Below, in pieces: positions 34,300 through 46,479 of a DNA stretch of 64,000 bases. Origin of the DNA: Papilionanthe hookeriana x Papilionanthe teres (Eukaryota; Streptophyta; Magnoliopsida; Asparagales; Orchidaceae); contig CM040428.1 of NCBI GenBank assembly GCA_022702705.1, positions 59,810,155 through 59,874,154 of the forward strand, in the 5' to 3' direction. Under the pieces are notes generated by a model. That model saw only the letters and a list, made by a program, of their open reading frames with translations, was not told where the DNA came from and did no database searches. A program made the translations under genes and the position numbers. The first letter of the stretch is position 1. Every line of letters starts with the position of its first letter.

Positions 34300-37200
34300 A
34301 CCATTTTTCTTAAATTTGAGCTCGATTTGAGCATTTGAGAAGAAAATGTTTAATTTCATGCTTGATTAGCCATATGGATATGCTCGTCTGGACTAGATAA
34401 ATGTGTAGGAACAAACTCATGTGATTTGGTTGAGCATCGAGCAAGATATTAGTGTTTGAGTGTGGACAGTTCTAGGGTTACACCATTTGGGGATGACAAC
34501 CATGGGTCGTTGCATCACGTGTGTATCGGTTGGACTCTCCAGATCGAGCCGGACGAGAGGACGATACGTGAACCGCGGGTCGCGTGGCTGCTGACTTAGA
34601 AGGCTATGTCAAATAAGAGTGCACCACGCGAAGCTTCAGAGCCATCGTAGAATTGAGTGGCAGTTGCGTGGATAAGTAGAAAAATAAGACATTTTTTATT
34701 TAAAATAGTTTAGAAACTTTGAAAAATCATAACTTAGTGTAGAAAATTCACAAAAATAAAGTAAAAACATCATCGTGCTCAGTGAACAAAAGAGAAAAAT
34801 GTGGACCAAAAATCAAAAATATTTTCTTTATATATTTTAATTAATTAAATGGTTTAGAGCTTGTTTTAACTTTAAATATTTAAATATTAATAAAAAAAAT
34901 GTGAATTTGGGGGATTCATTCCTCACATGCTCAGAGTCGCTGATTTTTCCAAAGTCAGAGAGTGCCTCAAACATAAGGAAACCTAATTTTCAAGTAAAAT
35001 CACCATTATTTGCTTAAAATAATTATATAAAGTAAAATATAAATATGAAAATTATAAAAATAGGTTTGGTAGGTTCACTATTGTCAGAGGAACCTAAGAA
35101 AAATAAAATTGAAGTTAAAATAATTTTAAAAATTAAATAAAAATCAATAAAATACAATTTCTCCTCTAATATGTTAATTGATCAATGAGTAGGGTAATAA
35201 ATAAATCTTAAAGTCATTTGAGTTAAATTTAAAGGATTATGAAGTGGAAAGTCATTAAGGGCAAAATGGTAAATATGAAATTTTGAGCTCTAATTTAAAA
35301 TTTAGGATTAGTAAAGGGTAGATGGGTAATATTGATATTAATATACTATCTTGGATGATTGAAACACTAATGGTTTATGTGAAATAAACTAATCCATCAC
35401 TATTTATAACAATGGTAATTTTGTAATTTCTTAAATCATTATGACTTGAAGGTTAATCCGATAGTATGGTCCTAGAATAGTGGACTTGTGTTACAGATAT
35501 AATAATTCACTAATTTGAAACCTCAATCAGTGGTCAAGTAATAAATTATTATCTTTTGATAAGAGAAACCCATTTAATTCAACATTTCTAATAATTATGA
35601 AATTTTTCATGAAATCTTAAGGGCTTAGCAGTGAGTTAGGTTTAATCTAGCTTGTTTAATGAAGTTTAGAAAATGAAACATAACTAATGTTAAATACCCT
35701 TAAATACTAAAAGCACAATCTTAATTAAAAGAGCAAAGGTTCTTAATAATTCAAATTTCCCTTAAGGGCGTCCACCCACATAATTCTTAAATGGAATACT
35801 TAGTTACCCCGCTCATGGGATGACTAAATCATTAAGGTTCATTGAGCACAGGCTGAAAATATTATAATTAAATCCTAAATCAACTGCAGATGAATGATTC
35901 AACAACATGATAAGTTTCAAAGAACTCGAAATGAATCAAAGAAATTTAACAGTTGTTTAGGGTCATACCCCGAACTCTTTTATGATCTTTTGGATGTTCT
36001 GAAGGATTGAACTTATTATGCTTTGATTAAGAAAATCATCCTTAAAACCCTTAGTGATCCACCAATTTATGCCCCGGGACCCGGTAATTCACCTAAATCA
36101 AAAGAAATACCCTAAACTACTTACCCTACATTTATAACCTAATGCTTAAGGACTTAAGTCTTCCCTAAGGTATTGAAGTCCTTGTGAGCAACCAGGGACA
36201 TTTTTTTGTCACATATGGATCATCGGGCTGGTATAAGTCTGAGGTCTAGGTGGCTAGGGCGATGACAATAATGCTAATGTGTGCTAAAATGAGGGATACG
36301 ATACGACGTGGGAATTTTTAAAATAGTATCTCCTACCGCAAGGACCTTCAATAAGGGAGAGGAATGGATCAATGATATTATTTTCCGACTCTTAATGTAA
36401 TTGTTTCCCCGACGCTCTTAGTTTATTAGTAGTCCTAGCTTGATTGGAATGACTAACATGTGGACTACACTACTTTTCAAAACTAAAACAAAATTTCAAT
36501 TGCTTAATAAAAAAAACTCTGCATGGAAATTTAAACAATAGATTTTGCATGAAAACTAAATAATTTTAATGAAAATTTTTAAAGGTCCATGATTAGTCAT
36601 TTAGATTGAGGTCATGACTCCATAGATTGTCGAGTTAGCAGCTCTTACCTAAGGTCGGGAAGTACACAGTCTAGTTCTGAGCCCCCACCTTTACTGACGC
36701 CTTTTGCTTATTCTTGGTCTTCCATATGTGACTACGGGTTTTTCTCTACTTGCTTATGTTTCTTGCGACGTACTTTTCTACTTTTCTTGTACTAGATGCT
36801 TCTTGCTTACTTACTTTCCTACAATTTATTTAAATTTCCTACAAAATATATTATGTTTTATAAACTAACCATATTGCGGTAACAGAAGCCCATGTACGCT
36901 TTTTACAGTTTATTTAAAGCACTTTACCTTACTGCACCTTACTTCTCCAGCACTTTTATTTATCTACAATTTATTTTGCTATGCATGCCTGTAGGACAAA
37001 ACAAACGGAACAACAATGTGTTTTTAAAAAATTAAACGCACTTTGAAATATAGCGAACACACATAATACACTCCTTTTGATTTACGAGGATCTCTCGGAT
37101 GAGGTAACCTACGGTTGCTAACGGGAATTCTTCGGTCAAAGCAAACCTAACGACTCATTTAGACTAAGTACAATCAAAAGAAAATAGTGATATCTAAATG

Positions 37201-38212
37201 AGGGAATCATGGGATTCTAACCTGTGTCACTTTAATTAAATTAAAATTCTCCTAAATAAAACACTTCAACAACAACAAAAAACGAAACCGAAACATTGAA
37301 ATATACATGGTAAAACCATTTGAACCTTAGACCGTAGGACTGCTACTTCAACGAGAAGTTTGGAGAATACACCACGAGCAGCATGACAAGGACCTGCAGA
37401 AAGACATCTTCGAGAGTAAACAGGTCTATAACGGTAAACCTCTCTTTAAAATTAAACAACAAGCCATAAGACTTCGAGGTACTCCATTTAACATGGCGTG
37501 AACCTTTAACCTATCTTTTAGGCCTTTCTACAACCACGTTGTTCAATATAAGCCCTAACACACTTTAGGATTCTGAGATTATCATTAGGTACGTCATAAA
37601 TCCTCCTATCTTCCAGGCTATTTGTATGATTGATATCATTCAAATGTAAGCCGTAAATAATGAAATTTACATGATGAAACATTAAATAATATCTCTTTTA
37701 AATCAAAGCCAAATAATAGAATAGCTTGAGAAGTCACTGGGGTAGGAAAATCAAAGGGAATGGTTCAATATGGAACAATTATTTTCAGAGTCCAAAGAAG
37801 TAAAGAGTAGGAGACGTCGAAGATATCGAAAGAAGCTCAGCTGACATCTCAAACTAACCTATGATTAGGCTTTATATTTTTTGAAAGTGAAGTAGTATTT
37901 GATATTTCAATCCTTTAAATTATTTAGATGATTTGGATTTATATCTACATGTCATGTGTAAATGACCCAAAAATATGAGAGGATTTATGTCGTGCCAAAC
38001 GACAACCTCGGAATCCTAAACAGTTTAGGACTTATATCGTACGATATACAATCGTACTAAGTCCTAAAGGATAGTGTGATGATTTATGTCGTACCAAACG
38101 ATGACCTCGACGCCCTATAAGTGTTGTTTAAATCTATGAAAGTCTGATCGAAGATCCTTCATTCGTCCTCTGTCTTCTCGTCTCGAGAAAGGATAGAGAT
38201 AGAAGAGAAAAG

Positions 38213-38460
38213 AGAAGAGCATGCCTCGAACGGCCTATCCTAAGGGTATGTGCAAGGAAATAATTAAAGTGAACATGTATAATAAAAAGGAAACAACCAT
38301 GCCCTAAATGGCCTATCCTAGCGGTATGTACAGGTGTGCAAGAGAAGTAATAATTAAAATGGACATTTGTAATAAAAAGAAACAAGCCATGCCCTAGATG
38401 ACCTACCACTGAGGGTATGTACAATGTGAATGAGAGAAGTAATAATTAAAAGCATGAATA
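38213..38460. repeat. Tandem repeat, about 80-90 bp, three units
   Basis: 'CATGCCCTAAATGGCCTATCC' followed by 'GGTATGTACA', 'AAGTAATAATTAAAATG' and 'AATAAAAAGAAACAA' occurs at about 38220, 38299 and 38388. It lies within E6. Confidence 0.8.
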
Positions 38461-41400
38461 TGAGTAAATATGTACAATAATGAAAAGTAAAGGAATGCAC
38501 GATAATATATAATAAATAAAGTAAAAGAGGTGTGCAGTAAAAAAAATGTGTACCTGGCCAATTCTGTTGATGCCTCGAAAGCAAACTAACAACTACAAAT
38601 ATCTGTATAATCAAGTTTAGTTATAAACATATAAAAGATCAAAGTGGGGGAATAAGAATTCTATTCGAGGATAAGGCTCGATCTATAGACTTACTTTTTA
38701 TATCACGATTCCATAGCGCAACCCGAAGATTAAGTCTCTATATGAATCTCGAATAAAGTCACCAAAGAAATCACCCTAGAGTAGGCAAACCTAATCCCTA
38801 CCACTTAATTAATGAATGAACCAGATATGTAGTATTCGAACTTAGAAAGTGTAGCATCCGTGATCAGTAGTATCCGAATTCTTATGAGTGTAATATCTTA
38901 TGTGTAGATCTGCAGTGTGTGATGTGCGATATGTAATAAGTATCTCATTGTTGGCTCGTGATTTCTTAAAGGTAGGGATTAAACTACCTAACTCATAAGG
39001 TAAAATGGGCATCTAACATTGAGTATTGATTTTATTTTATTTCAGCTATAAAAGCATGATTATTGAAGTTTGTGCATCATTGCCTGTACCTCGCATTTCC
39101 GACTTATCGACCCACTTTGATATTCCATATGTTTTTTCAATAATCCTAATCATTGTCAAATAGAAAGAGACAATTTCTCAAATTTTAGGATCCAATTTCA
39201 GCCAACCGAAACTAAGGAAGTCTTTACAAAGCTTTCAAAAATAAAATGGCTATAGCAAATTAAATCAAAAGAGATTTCCAAAGCTTTAAGGAAAGTCAGC
39301 ATCAATAAGCCAAGATAAAGAAAGCAAACTGACTATAGTTTTCCCCAAATCTGAATTTTAAAGCGAAGACAAGCTAGCCATAATTTCCAAGACTAACTTT
39401 AAGAATAAAGAAAACCATTGGCAACATGCTTCGAAGAATTAAATAGAAACTAGTAATAGTTTTCCAATTCCAAATTATAAAGCAAAGTAAGGTTGACAGC
39501 AACTTCCCAAATATATGCCATAGAGCAATACAAAACCAGCCATGATCGTTTTTTTTTAGTTCAAAATTATTTAACAAATGCTAAATTTCAATAAGAAAAG
39601 AAGCTCTATAAGATATCCAAGTTAAAGGGTCAGCACAACCAAACCCAAATCAGCAGAATAAATCTAATAACATGTCTTTAAAAAAAAATCTCATGTATGC
39701 AAGTAAATAGGGAAGAATTACATACCTAACACCCAATTTCTTGTATTTATACATCCATCACAGAAGCTTTACTTTTTGTATTCATATCCTCAAGATTTCC
39801 CGAATTTCAATTTTTCAAAAGATACATTAACCCAATTATGTGTAAGTGTAGACCAATCAATCCCTCAAATGAATAAGAACATGCATAATACAAGCTTTTC
39901 AGACTACCACCGCAAATCATGTAGGTCTGAAAAGCACAGAGTTGAACAAATATTGCTTGTTTTCTGTCGTAATCTTTTTTTAAAAAAAAAAACAAATATT
40001 TGCTCTAATCAATCAAAAGTATCAAAGTACAAGTGATCAAAACTTGCCATTAACAAGAATAAAATGGCTCATTTTCTTTTTCAAAATACCAGGCCATTTA
40101 TCCATAACAGAAATTAATTTAAACTAGATTATTGTATCTACTAATCACTTATTACATCAGCATTCCTTCGTAATGATAATAACCAAACTGAGATTCACAT
40201 AAATTTCTTTGAAATAACTGATGTAAAATATGCCATTGAATCCACTGATAAACACAATTTATAATCCAAACAATTCATAGAGGAATACAAAGCTTATATT
40301 ACCTGCTCAAAGAAAAGGTAAAACCCTATGCATGATTTGTAGAAAAATGTAAGAGATCTCCACTAAATTCAATAAAACATTTAATCTCAACCTGGATCAA
40401 ATATTTCACATAGTATATAAGAGAGCAGTATAAACCATTATTATTTATCCAAGAAGGAAAGAAAGAAAAGGCAAGAAAGAGTTTAGAATTTACTTTGCCT
40501 CATAGATTTGCAATAGAAATTTTTTTCTTCTTTTTTTTTTAACCACAGATGATTCGAAATGATCCAAGAAGATGAAATTCACTAAAGGAAATTCTCCAAA
40601 ATCAAATCTAAGTGCTGCTAGGGAACGGAAATTTACAAACACATCACCCAATTCACATATTTACATATATATAAGTAGAAAGGTAAATTTCTTGGGTGTT
40701 TGATATGTAAATACATAAATACTGAATGAAACTCTGCTAATCAAAGATCAACTTATAAGTTAAAGCCATAGAATCATATCTGTATAAAAAAGGAGAACAA
40801 TCCTGAATATAAATTTCAGTTTAAAGAGGATTAAGCAAACCAGCCAAAACTCTTAATCAAACCATGTGAAAGAAAAATCATTTCATAAATATACATTTCA
40901 CATAGCCGAAGCAGACTTTCATGTAAGTTTGAGCACAACAATGATCTAATCACCCTAATTATTCGAAGGGACAATGCTCATATACTCCCCATTTCGAACC
41001 GTGAATTAATTCAAAACTATAAGCAAATCAGATCACTACCGCAGTAAACCTTTTAATTGAATACCCTCTCCCTTATACCAAGAATTCGAGTGACTGAAAT
41101 TTAAATGGCTAAAACCAGTACAGCTTCATAAACGAATCATTATAATCTCCAAATATATATATAAGGCTCCCTAAATACTCAAGAAACGAAAGAAATGTTG
41201 ACATACCCTGCATCTCAAACTACAAATTAGTTTGAAATAAGAAGCTAATCGAAAAGTTGCTGCAATAAACTTTTAAATCTCTAGCTTCTCCCTTAATTCC
41301 AGAACTTCATATAATTAGATTTCAAAGAATAAGAACAGTGCAGATTCGTAAATAGTCCATCGTGATATCAGAAAAAACACAAAAGAACCCTGACTACCCT

Positions 41401-41764
41401 CTTGCAATTGAAAGAAGAAAGAAGATCCATATGGTTAAATCAGTAGAGAGGATGAGACCAATCATCTCCAAATCCTTGCAAATTATCATTCGATCTTCAT
41501 TCATTAAGAATATAAGAAAATATCATGAAGACAACTGCAAGTTTTATCAACTCATGATTGAGGATTGTCATCACTTGCTATAAAACACACGAGAATATCT
41601 TATTAAGTGACTGAAGAAGGAAGTAGAGAACGAAGAAGAAGAAAGAAGGCTTACTTGCAAAAAAGACCTAAAAGAAAAAAATCCGAGATCAGCAAAGCAG
41701 GAATTCCTTAGGTTGCACACTAGAAGAGAAAAAAAAATCGTCCTCAAATTCTTTCCATGGGGGC

Positions 41765-41772
41765 TATTTATA
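41765..41772 (-). promoter_or_regulatory. TATA box of E6
   Basis: The minus strand reads CGGCTATAAATAGCCCCC, a near-consensus TATA box about 930 bp from the element's TGTTGA end and just downstream of a CpG-rich segment (42060-41790). A possible splice donor (TTGCAA|GTAAGC) lies about 110 bp downstream. Confidence 0.6.
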
Positions 41773-41789
41773 GCCGATCGAAGGGGAAG

Positions 41790-42060
41790 ACTTACCGACG
41801 GTGAGAAACAAAGCGGTGAGGAGAATCCCACGGCAAGCAAGAAAGCCAGCCAATGTTCGTAAGAAGGAGGGTTACCCGACTCATTTGGGTGGGAGAAACA
41901 GTTACAAGAGCAGGGTTACCGGCGGCAACCGGCGACGTAGGTCGGTAAGGAGGAAGATGACCGGAAGACCGGCAGGAAGCCTCTCGAATCCGGTCGAGAG
42001 GAAGCAAGAGTTTCGGCTAGGGCACCGGAAGAAAGGAGACCGAATGGGGAGGCACGCGTG
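41790..42060. other. CpG-rich segment upstream of the E6 TATA box
   Basis: GC-rich DNA with many CCGG and CGGC words is open in frames on both strands (41801-42061 plus; 42007-41792 minus). I recognise neither product. Position immediately upstream of the TATA box suggests U3 promoter sequence, not a gene. Confidence 0.4.
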
Positions 42061-42704
42061 AGTGAGGCGAGTGAATAGTGCCAGGGGGTTTTAAAAAAAT
42101 ATATTTTATTAAAAAAAATTATATTATTATTATTGTTTATTTAAATTCGTCGATTTACGCTGTTAATTCGTACGATTCAAATCCTATCAAAATATACGTC
42201 CTTCCCGGCTAAAATCGACGTTCCGGACTCATCGGTGTAGTCCGCTTTCGTTATCTGCGATCGTCCGATCAAAGTTAGCGATCGTCGAGCCAATTTAAAT
42301 TAAATTTGCGCATTGTGGCAAAAATGAATTTATTTTGACCGACCGAGCCACTTATCGAGACAAATTAATGACCGATCTTTGCCTAAGCGAGAACCATAGC
42401 CAAACATATCGCTCGTAGCAAAAGTCAAACGTCGCACGCGATGCAGGTCCACCTATGGCTTTTAAATCCTTATAGGAACTCGACAAGAAGTTTCAATACG
42501 TCGGCTTTTAATCGACTCAACTAGGTGTCGAGGATTTAGAGCCGTCCATATGAAACTTCGAGGAGCGAGGAGATGGCGTCGAATTTCTAAATATGGTGGG
42601 CCGTGCCTAGATTCTCTAAGAGAAGTCCAAAATGGGAAAATTACAAGGCTAGATCCTGCAGCTCAAGAAGAGGGAAAAGAAAGACCTCAAAAATGAGGTC
42701 AACA

Positions 42705-43149
42705 CTATACTCAGACTAACATGAGATAATTGTGTGGCCTTCGATTCAATATTTAAGTTACATAACATAAAGTTCATGTCGGATCTGCCTAGGTTCAGTT
42801 CTTGTTCTTTATATTAGTGTATTTTAGATGTTTTTTTAAAGTTCAATATTTACATTAATGTTTTGTTTGATTCCTAGGTTTTGTCAGTCATATTGAGAAA
42901 TCAAGGGTTTTCAACATTATAAGTTTTATTTTTATTAAATTTTGAATGTTTGTGGAGAAAATTGAGAAGTTCCATCATTACTTTTGTTTTATATATTTCT
43001 TTTAATATTATTTTGTCTTTAAACATGAAATAACATGAAATAATATTTAAAACAAAAGATAACATGCAGAATAAGAGATAATATATGGAACATGAGATGA
43101 CATGTGAAATAATATATAGAACATGAAATGGCATGTGTTTTAGCCTTAG
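42705..43149. other. AT-rich flank, nothing recognised
   Basis: The DNA flanking the E6 terminus begins CTATACTCAG. It includes a run of 'AACATGAAAT/ACATGAGATGACATG' words at 43020-43135 and has no gene. Confidence 0.4.
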
Positions 43150-44340
43150 ATTAGACTTGGATTAAGGTCAGGCCGATTTAAGCTAAACCATCCACCTTAG
43201 GGTAGTTCAAAATAAAGCTAAGGTACGATATGAGTCAGTTAACTTGGATCAGGGTTGGACATAGGCTTCCTCAGATTAAGTTGGGTTTGATTTAGATTGA
43301 GGTCAATTAAGCTGGACTGACATGGGTGGCTTAGATTTGATTTGGGTCTAACTTGGGTTATGTTGGGTTGACTTAGATTAGCTTATGTTGAATTTAGGTT
43401 TGACACGGGTTAAGCTGGGTTGACACAGGGTTAGCTTAGGTTGAGTTTGAGTTTGACCTGGACTAAGCTAGGATAATCCGGTTTAGCATAGGTTGAGTTT
43501 GTGTTTATTCTAGGTTAAGTTGGGTTAACCCGAGTTAGCTTAAGTTAAGTTTGGGTTTGGTCTAGATTAAGATGGGTTGACCCATGTTGGTTTAGGTCTA
43601 GTTTGAGTTTGACCCGGGTTAAGCTGGGTTGACTCAAGTTAGCTTAGATTTAGTTTCTATTTGACTCATGCTAAGTTGGGTTGACCAGTTATCTTAGGTT
43701 GAGTTTGGGTTTAACCCTAGTTAAGCTGGGTTGATCTGGCATAGGTTTAGATTGAGTTTAACCCGGGTTATGTTAGGTCGATCGAATTAGGTTAGGTTTG
43801 GTTTGGGTCATTCCTTGGTTAGGTTAGCTTTTGAGTCAAGTCTGGGTTGAGTCAGACTTGGGTTAGGTCAGGTTTTGGGTCACATCTAGGTTGGGTCATA
43901 CTTAGGTTAGGTTAGGTTTCGGGTCAGGTTTAGGTTGGGCCAGACTTGGTTTAAGTTAGGGTTAGCTCTGGGTTGGATCAAGGTTAAGGTTTTAGCTTAA
44001 TTTGGGTTGGCTTTGGTGTAGTGTTTGGGTTTGAGCTAGCTTGAGATGGATTAGGTCTAGTGTTAAGGTTAGACCTGGGTTTGGGTTGGGTCTAGGGTTT
44101 AGGTTAGGTTTATGATAGTTTAGGTTGAGTTAGGTCTAGCATTGACTATGTCTAAGCTAGGCCTAGGTCGGGTTAGGTCTAGGATTGGCTAAGTTTAGGC
44201 TAGTCCTAAGTAAATTTAGGTTTAGTGTTGGCTAAGCTTAGGCTAGACCTAGATGGGTTAGATCTAGGATTGGTAAATTTTAGGCTAAACCTAGGTTGCG
44301 TTAAGTCTAAGATTGAGTTTAGTCAAGTAAGTTTGAGTTA
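43150..44340. repeat. G-rich tandem array, about 52 bp period
   Basis: The tag TAAGCTGGGTTGAC recurs at about 43411, 43463, 43516, 43568, 43620, 43672 and 43722, i.e. every 50-53 bp. It is embedded in GGTTGAGTTTGGGTTTGACC-like sequence. From about 44000 the array changes to related GGTCTAGGATTGGCTAAG units about 43 bp apart. The plus strand is strongly G over C. Confidence 0.85.
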
Positions 44341-44460
44341 GACCGAGTTCAGATCAATTTGGGTCGAACTGAGTCGGACCCAAACTTAAGCCTAATCCAA
44401 AACCTTTGAGTTGATTATCTTAAGCCTAATCGTCCGAACAGTTAGAGGAATTTTGACAGC

Positions 44461-44799
44461 GTGACCGGAGGCTTTTCTTCTTCTCCTTCTTATTTTTTTA
44501 TCCCTTTTCGTTCGCCCTTACTTGCGAAGGAATCGTCCGAAAATGGTTGCGGCGGAGGGGTTGCGGCGACAAGAATGCGACAGCGGGACTCCGACGTAAG
44601 TGGCTGCGGTGGCGCGGCCTCCGATGGTGGCAGAATTCGGCGCAACAGAATGCTGCGGCGAAAAGGGACGCCGGAAGGGGCGCCAGAGGGAGGAGCGCCG
44701 GAAGCGACGCCGAAAGGAGGTGACGTCGGAGGCTGCGCCAGAGATGGCGCCGAATGGTGGCGTCGCCGGGCGGCGCCGCCGTTCACGAACAGTGAAAAA

Positions 44800-44800
<1 letters not shown>
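44461..44800. other. GC-rich segment, coding status unclear
   Basis: 340 bp of GGCGCC, GCGGCGG and CGCCGG words are open on both strands. The minus-strand frame (44786-44490) would give a Pro/Ser/Ala-rich product and the plus-strand frame (44461-44847) an Arg/Gly-rich one. Both are low complexity and I recognise neither. It is sharply bounded by the G-rich array and an AT-rich palindrome. Confidence 0.4.
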
Positions 44801-44802
<2 letters not shown>

Positions 44803-44839
<37 letters not shown>

Positions 44840-45040
44840 TGAATTAATTAAATTACTCATTTTAATTTCGAAATTAAAATGAGTTATTTAATTAATTTAC
44901 TTCTATGTTAGGAAATAAAATGTATTTAATTTATTTCCTTTATATGTTAGAAAATAAAATGTATTTAATTTATTTCCTTTTCTATGTTAGGAAATAAAAT
45001 GTATTTAATTTATTTCCTTTTATAAGTTAGAAAATAAAAT
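44803..45040. repeat. TA microsatellite, 28 bp-arm palindrome and 40 bp tandem units
   Basis: (TA)n at about 44805-44836 is followed by a perfectly centred palindrome at 44842-44897 (arms of 28 bp with one mismatch, centre TTTCGAAA). Then about four units of about 40 bp follow (ATGTTAGGAAATAAAATGTA + TTTAATTTATTTCCTTT) at 44903, 44943, 44983 and 45021. Each unit is itself weakly palindromic (GGAAATAAA/TTTATTTCC). Confidence 0.8.
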
Positions 45041-45579
45041 GAGTGAATTAATTAACTCAATTTTGAGATTGATTAATTTTATAAAATCAATAATTTTGTT
45101 TTATAAATCATGGGCTTTATGGCTTATAAATTAGCCCATTATTTATAAATATAAGATTTTATAAAATTAAATTAAAGTTTCAATTAAATTCGAATAAATG
45201 CTACTTTGTAAATTGTTCATCAATTTTTAATGAACTTATTGAAACATGATGTTGCCAAAGTAACCTCTCTTGTGTAGATAGTTCGTTACAAAATTGTTGG
45301 ATGTTGTGTGTTATGTGGGTTCATGCGTGTATTAATTTACTGAAATGAAAATTTAATATTTGGCCGAATCGCATACACACTTGTGATGATAAGCATGTAA
45401 CAATTATAAGGAATTATATATGAGTAATAAATCGATCCAAAGATAGATTTATTACTTAATATACGTTATTGTTAATGCTTCGATCATTACTAACAAGATT
45501 ACCATTAGCTAGCTAATATTCGCCCAAAGACTCGATATTAATGTTGCATTAGGTGATTCGAGATGAGATTTACCATTAA
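45041..45579. other. Leader-like AT-rich DNA upstream of the copia gag
   Basis: No copy of the 3' LTR (50104-50555) is recognisable here, so the expected 5' LTR is missing or replaced. The stretch 'CGCCCAAAGACTCGATATTAATG' at 45520-45543 probably belongs to the element's leader. No gene is seen. Confidence 0.35.
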
Positions 45580-45599
45580 TTGAATTTAAAACATTTTAT

Positions 45600-46440
45600 T
45601 TATGTAATCTTTTGTTCGTTTTTTTCAGTTGTTGCTAATGTATCTGTTAATCTCAATTCGGTTCCAATCCTTAAGGGTGATAGCTTTAAGGATTGGAAAG
45701 AGAACATTCACATTGTTCTTGGCTGCATGGATCTAGATCTAGCGTTAAGAATGAATAAACCCGCTCCTCTTACGGATGCTAGTTCCTCCGAGGAAAGGAG
45801 AATCTATGAGAAATGGGACCGTTCTAATAGCTTGAGTCTTATGATCATAAAACGCGGCATACCCGAGGCCTTTAGAGGTGCGATGTCTGAGTGAGATCGA
45901 CGATGCTTGCAAGTTTCCTCGTCAGAAATAGAAACGCTTTGCAAAAAGCGATAAGGTCAAACTGGTATTCTTTTAAAGAGACGATTTCGATGAGGTTCAA
46001 AGGCGAGGAAAGTATAGGGAGTACATCATTGAGATGTCGAACATTGCTTCAAAATTAAAGAAGCTAAAGCTCGAGTTGACGAATGATTTACTCGTGCATT
46101 TAGTTCTTATTTCGCTTCCTCCACAGTTGACGAATTATCAGTCTGTATAATATGCAAATGGAGAAATGGACTCTTAATGAGCTTATTTCTCATTGTGTAC
46201 GAAGGAAGAAAGGTTAAGCAAGGAAAGAGCGATAGTGCTCATTTGGTGAACACCTCTAAAGAAAGAAGCACTAAAAGAAAGAATGAAGTTCGCTTAAGAA
46301 TAAGGGTTCTTCTCGAAAAGAAACAAAATAAAGTTCAAAATCTCGAAAGTATCGAGTTGTTTCTTTACAATAAAGAAGGACATCAGAAGAAGGAATGTGC
46401 GAAATATCACGCTTGGCGTATAAAGAAGGTACATTTCTAA
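45600..46440 (+). pseudogene. Copia gag relic with broken zinc knuckle
   Basis: 45640-45894 gives LKGDSFKDWKENIHIVLGCM, RRIYEKWDRSNSLSLMIIKR and IPEAFRGAMSE, the N-terminal gag. A stop (TGA) follows. 45985-46145 continues in another frame with MRFKGEESIREYI-like and NDLLVHLVLISLPPQLTNY. The nucleocapsid motif at 46350-46425 reads LFLYNKEGHQKKECAKYHAW, where both first cysteines of C-x2-C-x4-H-x4-C are lost, so RNA binding would be impaired. Confidence 0.85.
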
Positions 46441-46479
46441 CTTTGGTATGTTCCGAGGTAAATTTGACTCGATGCACTA

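Larger units (their letters stand above)
32055..37770 (+). mobile_element. E-family element, copy E2
   Basis: It starts TGTTGAGGTCTAGTC...ACTTAGGATGCAG, matching the E1 terminus with one hairpin arm lost. It then has a C-rich tract (32580-33680), TATA box (33864), donor-like AAAG|GTATGA (34293/34294), AT-rich DNA, block D (35900-36420), TTACTT/CTAC-rich DNA (36700-36980), a block at 37080-37210 matching E1 740-560 in inverse, and the ACATAAATCC repeats (37450-37640). No gag or pol frame is found in 5.7 kb. It meets the oppositely oriented copy E6 at about 37770. Confidence 0.65.
37771..42704 (-). mobile_element. E-family element, copy E6
   Basis: On the minus strand it starts TGTTGACCTCATTTTTGAGG at 42704, has a TATA box at 41772-41765, and ends with ACATAAATCC-type repeats (38130-37960) and a tail (37950-37800) that aligns with the tails of E1 and E4. 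Its U3 is short (about 0.93 kb) and lacks the long C-rich tract of E1 and E2. 39040-41600 is AT-rich with loosely repeated 'AAAGC.AAG...TTTCCAA' words and no coding sequence. Confidence 0.6.

Noticed and set aside
41801..42061. Arg/Lys-rich plus-strand open frame near the E6 TATA box
   Set aside because: Open on both strands in CpG-rich DNA. No recognised family. Promoter-region sequence of the element is the simpler explanation.
44461..44847. Possible GC-rich host gene
   Set aside because: Low-complexity GGCGCC composition, open on both strands, ends in a TA microsatellite. No splice or domain support.
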